Below, one piece after another: positions 1-8,199 of a stretch of DNA of 16,322 nucleotides. Source of the DNA: JBARRO01 sp049644265 (GTDB lineage: Bacteria > Bacteroidota > Ignavibacteria > UBA10030). The DNA lies in NCBI GenBank assembly GCA_049644265.1, contig JBARRO010000237.1, positions 1 through 16,322 of the forward strand. Direction: 5' to 3'. Made by a program: the position numbers and the translations under genes. Below the pieces are notes generated by a model. The model was not told where the DNA came from. It saw nothing but the letters and a program-made list of their open reading frames with translations, and did no database searches. Every line of letters starts with the position of its first letter. The first letter of the stretch is position 1.

Positions 1-1509
1 ATCCTGCGCCGCTTCAAATCTTCTTCGATAGAACAGCTCAAACCAGTCGAGCCAGGCATTGGCACCCTGGTTACCGGTCCCGAATTTGAATTTCAACACA
101 CTCCGGCCGTCGGGAATTGCTGTTCCCCTTGTCGCAGTCGTCACCGGCGCGTCATAGGCCGCAGGACCGACATCATCTCCCACCAGAATTGGATACATCA
201 GAACCGGACTCCCCACAGGAACGTCATTTTCAAATACTCTGAACGTATCGACACTCGCCGAGCTGGAAAGAACCACAAATCTATACGTGGCGGGCTTCGA
301 GGACTGATATCCCACGAGTGTGTTGGGATAGACGGCGCTGTTGTCAAAGTAGCTGAAGGATTGTCCCACCCATCGACGCCCTGAGCCGATCAGATTGTAT
401 CGTTCCTGCTCTGTGAAGATTTTTTCCGGGAAGTCATCCTGGGAAGTCAACTCCGGACTCGACAAGGAAGCGACGGAGTCCATCGATTTGCCGTTGACAG
501 AGCCTCCGAAGGTCATGAAATAGAAGTTCTTTGCCGCGTAGGGGTGTATATAATGAGAGAACTGCTTTGCAACGGAGTCATAGTTCCACCCCTGGGCCGG
601 AACACCGTAGAAAAGGACATAATCATCTGCATCGAGCTGACCGTTGGCGTTCTTGTCAACCACGAGGCGTGCGATCTCTTCGAGCCCGTTTGGACGTGCA
701 GCATTGAGATCCTCCGGAAGAGCTTTTCCGCCGTTTCCGAAAATTCGAATCGAATTGATGTTCCCCAGCGCACCCAAGGAAATGCTTGCCTGTCGAAAGA
801 AGCTTTGGTCAAGCTTATAGATGCCGGCATCCGAGGTCTCCATTCGATACCATTCTCCACTTGCCAGGGGAGAGTCCGCAGCTGGAACCGCATGCGCCAC
901 TCCCGCAAACGAGGCCGGGATTTGTCCGCGCAGCAGCGAGGAAGCTGCAAGCGATCGGCTTTTCCAGGATGGGAATTCCACACGCACAGTAATTCTCAAA
1001 TACAGTCTCAGTTTTCCCCCGGGCAGGACTTCAACCGGGTGAATTCTCAGAGAACCTGCGACAACTTCGCCCAAGGGGCGCAGGTCAGTGACCTCTGCCA
1101 GGGATGACCGGCGATGGGGTGTTGCGATTTCTTGTGGAAGGGCCCGATATCGGAACGAGAACCCGAATTCCTTGTCCGGGACAATCTCGGGTTTCGGAGC
1201 AATGTGGATCCCGTCCAGGTCTTTGTACTCAGCCGCGAGCACCTGGAGAGAGAATTGGTGAGACGGGAGAAGGATCGGCAGTGCCCTGAAGCGCACCATC
1301 GTCCTGGCCCCGGGGTCGAGAATCCCTCCTGACAGTTCAACCGTTGTGTAGTTCTCCCCATCGACTCCGCGAACACTGCGCAGATCGACCTGGGGAACGA
1401 ATTCAATAACCACTGAACGCTCGTTCTCCTGCAGAATCCGTACGTCCGACGGCGTCTGGGCAATCGCCTCGCTTGCGATCATCAGGATGGCAATAGAAAT
1501 TTTTCGCAT
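1..1509 (-). CDS. porU: PorU-like type IX secretion protein (C25/gingipain family), 5' part only
   Basis: An uninterrupted minus-strand frame runs from an ATG at 1509 to the left edge, giving 503 residues with no stop. Residues 1-17 form a short signal peptide (MRKISIAILMIASEAIA, then Gln). The segment near residues 215-230 (GEWYRMETSDAGIYKLD), a later DADDYVLFYG segment (~300) and a final LDWFELFYRRR segment near 490 match the N-terminal beta domains of PorU, the cell-surface protease that cleaves the C-terminal sorting signal of type IX cargo and attaches the cargo to anionic LPS. The caspase-like C25 catalytic domain should lie beyond the window, so activity cannot be judged. Another C25-like surface protein with the same N-terminal architecture is possible. 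No Shine-Dalgarno is visible, and a terminator-like hairpin ends about 10 nt before the start. Confidence 0.75.
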   Translation of the reverse strand, partial: MRKISIAILMIASEAIAQTPSDVRILQENERSVVIEFVPQVDLRSVRGVDGENYTTVELSGGILDPGARTMVRFRALPILLPSHQFSLQVLAAEYKDLDGIHIAPKPEIVPDKEFGFSFRYRALPQEIATPHRRSSLAEVTDLRPLGEVVAGSLRIHPVEVLPGGKLRLYLRITVRVEFPSWKSRSLAASSLLRGQIPASFAGVAHAVPAADSPLASGEWYRMETSDAGIYKLDQSFFRQASISLGALGNINSIRIFGNGGKALPEDLNAARPNGLEEIARLVVDKNANGQLDADDYVLFYGVPAQGWNYDSVAKQFSHYIHPYAAKNFYFMTFGGSVNGKSMDSVASLSSPELTSQDDFPEKIFTEQERYNLIGSGRRWVGQSFSYFDNSAVYPNTLVGYQSSKPATYRFVVLSSSASVDTFRVFENDVPVGSPVLMYPILVGDDVGPAAYDAPVTTATRGTAIPDGRSVLKFKFGTGNQGANAWLDWFELFYRRRFEAAQD

Positions 1510-1518
1510 AAAGGGAAT

Positions 1519-1556
1519 AAAAAAAGCCGAACGAGAATCGCCTTCCCGTTCGGCTT
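1519..1556 (-). terminator. Rho-independent terminator-like hairpin just before porU
   Basis: Read on minus, AAGCCGAACG (1556-1547) pairs perfectly with CGTTCGGCTT (1533-1524) and is followed by a run of T to 1519. The 13-nt loop can pair further (GGAA with TTCT). It lies after the small ORF (stop 1628) and ends 10 nt before the porU ATG, leaving no room for a separate porU promoter behind it. It may act as a partial terminator or attenuator. Confidence 0.7.
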
Positions 1557-1573
1557 GAATTCTGGACAACATC

Positions 1574-1647
1574 CGAACTTTGCTAAAGGCGCGTTCAACA
1601 AATTTCCTGAAGCGACAGACTCAGGAACTAACCTTTAGCAAACTTCG
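1574..1647 (-). repeat. Nested inverted repeats at the 3' end of the small ORF
   Basis: The outer arms 1574-1589 and 1632-1647 are 16-nt inverted copies with 15/16 matches (core TTTGCTAAAGG / CCTTTAGCAAA). Inside them is a second, perfect 7-bp inverted repeat, TTCCTGA 1604-1610 and TCAGGAA 1621-1627, with a 10-nt loop. The right outer arm covers the last codons of the small ORF and the inner right arm adjoins its stop. A transcript could fold into a two-level stem ahead of the terminator at 1519-1556. Confidence 0.6.
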
Positions 1648-1768
1648 ATAGCTTCTCCGCTTCCTTCTGTTGTTTATTCTTGTATTCAAGGTACTCAAAC
1701 AGGAGCGGATTGTCAAGATCGCCGGCTGCAAGTAATACTGTGACAGGGCGGGATTTGCGCGTCGTCAT
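1628..1768 (-). CDS. Small uncharacterised charged protein, 46 aa (tentative)
   Basis: I do not recognise this protein. The frame is open to 1810, but the ATG at 1768 gives a sensible 46-residue product: a basic start (MTTRKSRPVTVLLAAGDLDN), a short amphipathic middle, and a Lys/Glu/Gln-rich C-terminal helix (EYKNKQQKEAEKLSKFAKG). There is no convincing Shine-Dalgarno. Its reality is supported by a terminator-like hairpin 72 nt after the stop on the same strand and by the lack of any overlapping gene. It is divergent from glgA and could be the first gene of a unit with porU. It could also be spurious, with the region being a structured leader. Confidence 0.4.
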   Translation of the reverse strand: MTTRKSRPVTVLLAAGDLDNPLLFEYLEYKNKQQKEAEKLSKFAKG

Positions 1769-1795
1769 GATGTGTGAGGTTGGAGAACATTTCAA

Positions 1796-1824
1796 TTGCG
1801 AATAAAACAAAATTTGGGTAAATT
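1796..1824 (+). promoter_or_regulatory. Candidate sigma70-like promoter of the glgA operon
   Basis: A -35-like TTGCGA (1796-1801) is separated by 17 nt from a -10-like TAAATT (1819-1824). A start near 1831 would leave a leader of about 30 nt before the glgA ATG at 1862. This places the further-upstream in-frame ATG at 1796 inside the promoter, supporting the 1862 start. Judged by eye only. Confidence 0.4.
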
Positions 1825-1861
1825 AGTCAGGTTTCACGGAATTTTCACCAACCAGGGTTTC

Positions 1862-3343
1862 ATGTCCCGTCCTCTTAATATCCTTTTTGTTTCGAGCGAA
1901 GTCGACCCGTTCGCAAAAACGGGGGGTCTCGCGGATGTTTCCAGCGCTCTGCCGAAAGCAATCAAGGAATTGGGTCATGAGATCCGGATCATGATGCCAC
2001 GCTACCGCTTCATCAGTGAGCGGAAGTTCAAGCTTCATGACATCATCCGGCTGAAGGATATCCCGATCCCCGTCGGCAGCAGTACGGAAGTCGGCAACGT
2101 CAAGTCCTCCTTTATCAGCGACCTGAAAGAAAAGGTCCAGGTTTATTTTCTCGACAACGAGAACTACTTTGGACGCGACGGTGTCTATCAAAGCCCCGCA
2201 ACCAAGAAGGACTATAAAGACAACGACGAGCGTTTTGTGTTCTTCTGTCGTGGCGCTCTCGAGACTCTGAAACGGCTCGGATGGCAACCCGACATCATCC
2301 ATTGTAATGACTGGCAAACGGGTTTGATCCCTGCCTATATGAAGGCGTTGTACAGCCACGATCCCTTCTTCAAGCACGTCAAGACCGTCTTCACAATTCA
2401 CAACATGGCCTACCAGGGGGCATTCCCCGCCGACTCGTTTGCGAAGTCCGGACTTCCGAAGGAGCTGTTCAGCCCCGACGGAGTGGAGGCCTACCACAAG
2501 TTTAATTTCCTGAAGGCAGGACTGCGTTTTTCAGATTCCATCACAACGGTGAGCGAAAAATATGCCCAGGAAATCTGCACCTCGGATGAATTCGGGGCCG
2601 GACTCAATGGCTTTCTGGCAACCCGCCGGAAGGACCTGAAGGGGATTTTAAACGGCATCGACTACCATTTGTGGAACCCTTCAGCCGATGAATTCATCTA
2701 TAGGAAGTATGACGCCAAGTCCGTCGAAGCCAAAACCGATAACAAGAAGGCGCTGGTCGCAAAGTTCGACCTTCCCTACGTGGAAACCCGCCCGGTCCTC
2801 GGAGGAATCACCCGTCTGGTGGACCAGAAGGGGTTTGAGCTTGTTCTTGAGATTCTCGACGAAATCGTCAAGCTCGACGTTCAGTTCATCCTGCTTGCGT
2901 CAGGGGAAAAGGAAATTGAGCGACGGTTCGAGGCTTTCCAGAAGCGTCATCCGAAGAACTTTGGACTCTTCCTCGGGTTTGATGACGAGCTCGCCCACAT
3001 GATTGAGGCGGGAAGCGATATGTTCGTCATGCCGTCGAAGTATGAGCCCTGCGGCCTGAACCAGATGTACAGCATGCGGTACGGGACGGTGCCCATTGTC
3101 CGTGCAACCGGCGGACTCGACGACACAGTGGAGGATTATTCGGGAAGCGGCAAGGGGACCGGTTTCAAATTTGAGAAGTACGACTCGAAGGAGCTCCTCA
3201 AGGCAATTCATCGGGCCGTCAAGGTGTATCAACAGCCCGAGGAATGGAAGAAGCTCATGCGCAACGGGATGCAGAAGGATTTTTCGTGGGAGCACTCGGC
3301 AAAGAAGTACATCAACCTCTATAAAGATCTTCTGAGGCAGTAG
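1862..3343 (+). CDS. glgA: Glycogen (starch) synthase, ADP/UDP-glucose type, GT5
   Basis: It transfers glucose from a nucleotide sugar to the non-reducing end of an alpha-1,4-glucan in the cytoplasm. The 493-residue product is normal for bacterial GlgA (about 475-495). The N-terminal GT5 Rossmann half starts with the KTGGLADV loop (K19-V26), the usual glucose-nucleotide contact, followed by HCNDWQTG and FTIHNMAYQG segments. The C-terminal GT-B half has RLVDQKG (R318-K323) and MPSKYEPCGLNQMY with the conserved acidic E395. The frame could start at 1796, adding 22 residues with no homology, but ATG 1862 gives the canonical MSRPLNILFVSSEV start. It is first of a plus-strand operon; gmhB begins 5 nt after the stop. 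Confidence 0.96.
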   Translation: MSRPLNILFVSSEVDPFAKTGGLADVSSALPKAIKELGHEIRIMMPRYRFISERKFKLHDIIRLKDIPIPVGSSTEVGNVKSSFISDLKEKVQVYFLDNENYFGRDGVYQSPATKKDYKDNDERFVFFCRGALETLKRLGWQPDIIHCNDWQTGLIPAYMKALYSHDPFFKHVKTVFTIHNMAYQGAFPADSFAKSGLPKELFSPDGVEAYHKFNFLKAGLRFSDSITTVSEKYAQEICTSDEFGAGLNGFLATRRKDLKGILNGIDYHLWNPSADEFIYRKYDAKSVEAKTDNKKALVAKFDLPYVETRPVLGGITRLVDQKGFELVLEILDEIVKLDVQFILLASGEKEIERRFEAFQKRHPKNFGLFLGFDDELAHMIEAGSDMFVMPSKYEPCGLNQMYSMRYGTVPIVRATGGLDDTVEDYSGSGKGTGFKFEKYDSKELLKAIHRAVKVYQQPEEWKKLMRNGMQKDFSWEHSAKKYINLYKDLLRQ

Positions 3344-3347
3344 GAAC

Positions 3348-3950
3348 GTGAAGTTTGACGATGTGGGAATTTTTTTCGACCGGGACGGAACCATCAATAC
3401 CGAAGTCGATTTTCTTCGCGTCCCCGAAGACCTGGTACTCATCCCCCATGTTGCCCGTGCCATCCGCGAAGCCAACGAGCTCGGGCTGAAGGTCTTTGTC
3501 ATCACCAACCAGTCCGGCGTCGCCCGGGGATTTCTTACCGAGAAGGACCTGCAGGCCGTCCATCAGCGCCTGAACGCGCTGCTCGCCCACGAAGGCGCAC
3601 ACATCGACGAAATCTACTATTGCCCGCACCATCCGGAATTCGGATCCGAGCCGTACAACGTGACGTGCGACTGCCGGAAGCCGAACACGGGGATGCTGCG
3701 CAAGGCCGCGCGCAGGCACCGGGTGCGTCTCTCTCAATCGTTTGTTGTTGGCGACCGGTGCGTGGATATGAAGGCAGGTGAACGCGCCGGCTGCGGAACC
3801 GTGCTGGTGCTGACCGGCTACGGCTCTGTCGAGCAAGAGGAATGTCTCGCAACAACACGGGTGGACCACGTTGCACCGGATGCATACCTTGCCTGGAAGT
3901 ACATCAAGCGCCAGGTCCTCAACCGCTCGACCCACGCAAAGAAAGGATGA
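3348..3950 (+). CDS. gmhB: D-glycero-D-manno-heptose 1,7-bisphosphate 7-phosphatase (HAD-IIIA)
   Basis: It removes the 7-phosphate from heptose 1,7-bisphosphate on the way to ADP- or GDP-heptose for LPS core or surface glycans. The 200-residue protein has the HAD nucleophile motif DRDGT (D11, D13), the TNQSG motif II (53-57), lysine K111 followed by Pro, and GDR motif III (135-137). The zinc-site residues of the GmhB subfamily are present: C92, H94, C107 and C109. That zinc finger separates it from histidinol phosphatase-only relatives, although dual or other sugar phosphatase activity cannot be excluded. The start is GTG at 3348, with GAGG ten nt upstream; it lies directly after glgA, so it is probably co-transcribed. 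Confidence 0.9.
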   Translation: MKFDDVGIFFDRDGTINTEVDFLRVPEDLVLIPHVARAIREANELGLKVFVITNQSGVARGFLTEKDLQAVHQRLNALLAHEGAHIDEIYYCPHHPEFGSEPYNVTCDCRKPNTGMLRKAARRHRVRLSQSFVVGDRCVDMKAGERAGCGTVLVLTGYGSVEQEECLATTRVDHVAPDAYLAWKYIKRQVLNRSTHAKKG

Positions 3951-3951
3951 A

Positions 3952-5121
3952 ATGAAGTTGAAGTTGAATGTGCAGAGTCTGATTGTTTGGATGTTCGTCG
4001 TCGCGATGCTTGCCCCGGGTTGCATGGACGACCCCAATCCGGTGGGCGTTGGATTGCTCCCCAAGGATGATACGGCCGTCATCGATACGGCGACGGTGTA
4101 TGCGACATCCCACTCGTCTGCCCGCTCTCTGGTTCTCACCACGGGAGTCACACCGATGATGGTTGGAAAATCCGGCGGGTATGAATCCTGGGGGTATCTG
4201 AGATTCAATGTTCCCTCTGAGCTCTCGGGCGCGAGAATTACAGGTGCGACGCTTCAACTCCGGGCATCATACGCGTTTGGCGATACACTCGCGCCTCTCT
4301 CCTTCACGGCCTACAAGGCGGTGGGCGGCTACACCGCAGATTCGCTGACGTTTGATTCTCTTTCCCAACGGCCAACGGACTATTACGACAATGCAACCGT
4401 CGTCGGCTCGCTGCCCTCACAGACCGTTTCCGATACGGGGATCATTCAACTTACCCTCGACACCGCCGTCGTTTCCTCATGGTTCATCAACTCCCTCGAC
4501 TCGTCCAACCAGGGAATTTATCTCAAACCGACAAACGCAAATGTCATCATGGGGTTTTCCTCGTTTGGCGAAGGCAACCCTGACTATTGGCCAAAGCTCA
4601 TCGTGAATTATGTTCTGACAGGATTGGCGGGATCCGCTGTCGACAGCACGGGTCGCTCGCGTTTCGTCGGAAACATCACGCAATCTGCCCTGGTGCAGGA
4701 CCCGCAGTTCATGTATGTCCAAAACGGTGTGGCTTTCCACGGGTTCACGACCTTCAATGTCACACCGGTCCCGTTTCCGTCTGCCATCCACAAGGCGGAG
4801 CTCGTCCTTACTCTCGATACGCTCAAGTCTTCACCCTTGAGCAAATTCGCGCAGGATGTGCTCTTCGTATCGTTTCTCCGCGCGGACGGGACTGTCGAGG
4901 TCCAGAGTCCCGCACAGCAATTCAACTCAACGGGGCGGCCGGTCTACCATTTTCTCATCAATCATTTTGTCGAACAGTGGTCGCGGTATGGAACTCCACC
5001 GACCCTGACGATTGCCGGATACACTGAGAGGGTCTCCTTCGACCGGTTCGTGTTCTACGGGTCGCAGGCGGACAGCTCGCTGCGGCCTCATATCTCCATC
5101 AACTACTCTGTGGTGCGTTGA
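3952..5121 (+). CDS. Surface lipoprotein with duplicated DNRLRE-like beta domains
   Basis: The 389-residue protein begins with a lipoprotein signal (MKLKLNVQSLIVWMFVVAML then APGC), with lipidation expected at C24; Pro at -2 is unusual. Residues after Cys are Met-Asp-Asp-Pro, so acidic residues sit where Bacteroidota surface-export signals carry them. Two similar halves follow: 41-222, with WGYLRFNVP (80-88) and ending PKLIVNYV (214-221), and 230-389, with HGFTTFNVTP (263-272) and ending RPHISINYSV (379-388). The pattern (hydrophobic strand, N-Y ending, W-N-G-rich middle) resembles DNRLRE/carbohydrate-associated beta-sandwich domains. No catalytic residues are recognised. ATG 3952 is preceded by AAAGGA (3942-3947). 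It overlaps the next gene by one base and probably works with that barrel protein. Confidence 0.75.
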   Translation: MKLKLNVQSLIVWMFVVAMLAPGCMDDPNPVGVGLLPKDDTAVIDTATVYATSHSSARSLVLTTGVTPMMVGKSGGYESWGYLRFNVPSELSGARITGATLQLRASYAFGDTLAPLSFTAYKAVGGYTADSLTFDSLSQRPTDYYDNATVVGSLPSQTVSDTGIIQLTLDTAVVSSWFINSLDSSNQGIYLKPTNANVIMGFSSFGEGNPDYWPKLIVNYVLTGLAGSAVDSTGRSRFVGNITQSALVQDPQFMYVQNGVAFHGFTTFNVTPVPFPSAIHKAELVLTLDTLKSSPLSKFAQDVLFVSFLRADGTVEVQSPAQQFNSTGRPVYHFLINHFVEQWSRYGTPPTLTIAGYTERVSFDRFVFYGSQADSSLRPHISINYSVVR

Positions 5122-6350
5122 TGACCTGGAAACGTTTCCTCCTTGCTCTTGCAGCACTCGTTGCGACAACTCTCAGCGCCGTTGCAGGCGGCTCCACATA
5201 TTCCCGTTATGGATTTGGGGACTTGATCCTGTTCGGCGGGAGCCGAACTTTCGCACTGGGCGGAGCGGGTATCTCCCTGGTGACCGATGGGTTCATCAAC
5301 CGGCTTAATCCCGCCGCACTGGCAAAAATCTCGCTCACGCGCTTTTCGGGCGGGTTCGAGTATTCGCGGTTTAGTTCGCAATCTGGCGAGGGCGACTCGA
5401 AGTATGCCCGGGGCGGGTTTCAGGGGATTGCCTTCGCAATCCCGATTTCGAAGCCCGACGGAATTGTCATGTCGATGGAATCCATGCCGTACAGCCTCGT
5501 GAGTTACGCTGTCCGGCAGACGGCGGTGCAATCGAGCGTGTCCTCCGATCAGACGTACTACGGCAGCGGCGGACTATCGGCACTCGCACTCGGAGTCTCG
5601 GCATCAGTCAAGACGGGGTTCCATGTCGGCGCAAAGCTGAACTATCTTTATGGGACTACACGACAACTCGCCACGGTCAAGTTCACCGATGCCAGCCTTA
5701 CCGACTACAACATTGACCGTTCAAGCTACTATCGCGGCTTCAATCTGACGCTCGGTTCCATCCTCGAAGATGTGGGGACGGTTGTGGGGTTTGCTCCGTT
5801 GAAGAACTTCACTGCCGGCATCGTTCTGACAACTCCGACCAGTCTGTCTGTCACCGAGAATCGTTCATACAGTTCCATTGAAACAACACTGACGCGATCA
5901 GGCCATGCCGACGTCCCGCTCACGCTTGGCATCGGAACATCATACCTGGTGGGAACGCGGTATCAGGTCGTCGGTGATCTCGTGATGCAGCAATGGGGTT
6001 CCGCCCTGTTCTATGGCATCCACCCGACTGAACTACGGAGCAGCCTCCGCGTCGCTCTCGGTCTCGAGGTCATGCCCGAGCGCTCGAATTCCTACTTCCA
6101 ATCCATTGTCTACCGGGCAGGCTTCTCGTATCACTCAACCTATTACGAATTGAACGGTCAACCCGTTGACGAGATTCTCGTTACCGGCGGCCTTGGACTT
6201 CCCCTCGGGTTGGATAGCAGACTGAATATCGGCTTGCAGGCAGGAGTGCGCGGAACCATGACCGGCGGACTCCAGAAAGATACCATCATCCGGCTTTCAC
6301 TCGCGATCTCCGCGAGTGAGGCATGGTTCCTTAAGTTTGAAGAGGAGTGA
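5121..6350 (+). CDS. Outer-membrane beta-barrel protein, FadL/PorV-like
   Basis: The 409-residue protein has a clear signal peptide (1-22, LVATTLSAVA then Gly). The mature start YSRYGFGDL, the glycine-rich FALGGAGISL (45-54) and NPAAL (63-67) are typical of the OmpP1/FadL and PorV-like barrels of the Bacteroidota/Ignavibacteriota group. The rest alternates aromatic and small residues in predicted beta strands up to the C-terminal FLKFEEE. PorV itself carries type IX cargo at the surface; here the partner is more likely the lipoprotein encoded just upstream. The start is ATG 5121 in a TGATG overlap with the previous stop, implying translational coupling; TTG 5118 is a less likely alternative. 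The specific substrate or function cannot be read from the sequence. Confidence 0.75.
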   Translation: MTWKRFLLALAALVATTLSAVAGGSTYSRYGFGDLILFGGSRTFALGGAGISLVTDGFINRLNPAALAKISLTRFSGGFEYSRFSSQSGEGDSKYARGGFQGIAFAIPISKPDGIVMSMESMPYSLVSYAVRQTAVQSSVSSDQTYYGSGGLSALALGVSASVKTGFHVGAKLNYLYGTTRQLATVKFTDASLTDYNIDRSSYYRGFNLTLGSILEDVGTVVGFAPLKNFTAGIVLTTPTSLSVTENRSYSSIETTLTRSGHADVPLTLGIGTSYLVGTRYQVVGDLVMQQWGSALFYGIHPTELRSSLRVALGLEVMPERSNSYFQSIVYRAGFSYHSTYYELNGQPVDEILVTGGLGLPLGLDSRLNIGLQAGVRGTMTGGLQKDTIIRLSLAISASEAWFLKFEEE

Positions 6351-6352
6351 CC

Positions 6353-6793
6353 ATGACCGCTCTCGGAAGCGACCACGCAGGATTCGAGTACAAGGAAAAA
6401 ATCAAAAGGCTCCTGGAAGAGCTGAAGGTCCCGTACAAGGACTTTGGGACCCACTCCAAGGAATCCACCGATTATCCCGACTTCGCTCACGCAGTTTCGG
6501 AGGTGGTATCACGTGGCGATGCCGAACGGGGAATACTTGTGTGCGGCACGGGCATCGGCATGTCCATCGTCGCCAACAAACACAAGGGAGTTCGGGCCGC
6601 TGCGTGCGAATCGGTCACGGCGGCACGGCTTGCCCGGCAACACAACAATGCAAACATCCTGGCCATCGGCGAACGGGTCATCGGCTGGGAAAGCGTCGTC
6701 GATATCATCAAAATGTTCCTAGCAACCCCGTTTGAATCGGGTGGGAGACATGAGAAGCGGGTGGAGAAGATTCACACCCTGACAAACCTTTGA
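6353..6793 (+). CDS. rpiB: Ribose-5-phosphate isomerase B (RpiB/LacAB family)
   Basis: It interconverts ribose 5-phosphate and ribulose 5-phosphate in the pentose phosphate pathway; some homologues act on allose or galactose 6-phosphate. The 146-residue product has the family's ALGSDHAGFEYK start (D7, H8), the catalytic loop ILVCGTGIGMSIVANK with C64 as the proton-transfer cysteine, H97 in RQHNNANIL, and GGRH (130-133) near the end. ATG 6353 is chosen because GAGGAG (6342-6347) lies five nt before it; the GTG at 6347 would overlap that site. The Shine-Dalgarno is embedded in the last codons of the barrel gene. Confidence 0.95.
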   Translation: MTALGSDHAGFEYKEKIKRLLEELKVPYKDFGTHSKESTDYPDFAHAVSEVVSRGDAERGILVCGTGIGMSIVANKHKGVRAAACESVTAARLARQHNNANILAIGERVIGWESVVDIIKMFLATPFESGGRHEKRVEKIHTLTNL

Positions 6794-6798
6794 GAATG

Positions 6799-6816
6799 CC
6801 GCGGGTGATTCCGCGG
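6799..6816 (+). repeat. CCGCGG intercistronic hairpin between rpiB and glyA
   Basis: CCGCGG at 6799-6804 and again at 6811-6816 forms a perfect 6-bp stem with a 6-nt loop, extendable by a T-A pair (6798/6817). No T-run follows directly, so termination is unlikely. It may affect processing or mRNA stability. A CCGCGG hairpin also occurs at 13462-13483. Confidence 0.4.
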
Positions 6817-6851
6817 AAGACACCGTTTTGAAACTCCGTTGAGGCCCCGTC

Positions 6852-8147
6852 ATGCAAAACCTTAAGCAGTCCGACCCCGAAATCTTCAGTGCAATCCGAA
6901 GTGAAATCCACCGCCAGAACACCAAACTCGAGCTCATCGCGTCGGAAAATTTTGTCAGCAAGGCGGTCCTGGAAGCCCTGGGGTCCGTCCTGACGAACAA
7001 ATATGCGGAAGGATACCCCGGGAAGCGTTACTACGGCGGCTGCGAGTTTGTCGACATCGCGGAAAATGTTGCCCGCGACCGCGTGAAGAATCTTTTCGGC
7101 GCCGAGTATGCCAACGTCCAGCCGCATTCCGGCTCGCAGGCAAACATGGCGGTGTATTTTTCGTTCCTGAAACCGGGCGCCACAGTTCTTGGCATGAACC
7201 TCTCCCACGGCGGCCATTTGACACACGGTTCGCCGGTGAATTTTTCCGGACAACTCTACAAATTCTTCGCGTACGGAGTCTCCAAGGAAACCGGTACCAT
7301 CGACTATGACGAAGTCGAACGTGTCGCGATGGCCGAAAAGCCGAAGATGATTACGGTGGGGGCCAGCGCGTATTCCCGCAACATTGATTACAAGGCGTTC
7401 CGAACAATTGCAGACCGGGCAGGTGCTTTTCTGTTCGCCGATATCGCACACCCGGCGGGACTCATCGCAGCAAAATTGCTGAATGACCCTCTCCCCCACT
7501 GCCATGTCGTGACGTCCACAACCCACAAGACGCTCCGCGGACCGCGCGGCGGTCTGATTCTCATGGGGAAAGACTTCGAGAATCCATTCGGCATCGTGGC
7601 CCCCAAGTCTGGCCGCAAGAAGATGATGTCCGAGCTTATCGATTCGATGGTAATCCCGGGAATTCAAGGCGGACCGCTCATGCACGTCATCGCCGCCAAG
7701 GCTGTCGGCTTCGGGGAAAACCTTAGGCCGGAATTCAAATCCTACGCACGGCAAATCATCGCCAACGCACAAGCGCTCGCCGGAGCCCTCGTCAAACGCG
7801 GGTATGACATCATCTCGAACGGAACCGACAACCATCTGATGCTCATCGATTTGAGGAATAAGAATGTTACGGGCAAGGATGCCCAGGAAGCTCTCGACCT
7901 GGCGGGCATCACCGTGAACAAGAACGCCGTCCCGTTCGATGACAAATCCCCGCTCATCACCAGCGGAATCCGGATCGGCACACCGGCCATCACAACGCGC
8001 GGCATGATGGAACCACACATGGAAACGATTGCGGCGCTGATCGATCGTGTGATCGCACATCACGCAACGCCGGGACTGCTCAAGGAAGTGAGCGAAGATG
8101 TGAAGAACCTTTGTGCGAAGTTCCCCCTGTATCCGGAACTCGACTAA
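6852..8147 (+). CDS. glyA: Serine hydroxymethyltransferase
   Basis: This PLP enzyme interconverts serine plus tetrahydrofolate with glycine plus 5,10-methylene-THF, the main one-carbon source, in the cytoplasm. The 431-residue length is typical. Family motifs are all present: LIASENFVS (28-36), YAEGYPGKRYYGG (51-63), QPHSGSQANMAVY (90-102), FADIAHPAGL (195-204; D197, H200) and the PLP-lysine segment STTHKTLRGPRGG with K226. ATG 6852 has GAGG (6841-6844) seven nt upstream. Serine is also the substrate of the palmitoyltransferase at 13527-14741, but that is a general metabolic link, not an operon link. Confidence 0.98.
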   Translation: MQNLKQSDPEIFSAIRSEIHRQNTKLELIASENFVSKAVLEALGSVLTNKYAEGYPGKRYYGGCEFVDIAENVARDRVKNLFGAEYANVQPHSGSQANMAVYFSFLKPGATVLGMNLSHGGHLTHGSPVNFSGQLYKFFAYGVSKETGTIDYDEVERVAMAEKPKMITVGASAYSRNIDYKAFRTIADRAGAFLFADIAHPAGLIAAKLLNDPLPHCHVVTSTTHKTLRGPRGGLILMGKDFENPFGIVAPKSGRKKMMSELIDSMVIPGIQGGPLMHVIAAKAVGFGENLRPEFKSYARQIIANAQALAGALVKRGYDIISNGTDNHLMLIDLRNKNVTGKDAQEALDLAGITVNKNAVPFDDKSPLITSGIRIGTPAITTRGMMEPHMETIAALIDRVIAHHATPGLLKEVSEDVKNLCAKFPLYPELD

Positions 8148-8199
8148 CAGCGGCTTCCCCATGGTCTGCCAGAACACCCGGACGTAACCACCAACGATC

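Noticed and set aside
544..1107. Plus-strand open frame of 187 residues
   Set aside because: It runs opposite the porU reading frame, which is continuous for 503 codons and shows PorU-type segments.
513..1463. Two minus-strand frames at 513-983 and 1047-1463
   Set aside because: They are in other frames than the uninterrupted porU frame and have low-complexity Arg/Ser-rich translations.
1796..1861. Upstream start for glgA at ATG 1796
   Set aside because: Adds residues with no GlgA similarity and falls within the predicted promoter.
3312..4208. 298-residue minus-strand open frame over gmhB and the lipoprotein start
   Set aside because: It is antisense to two genes in which the family motifs are clear.
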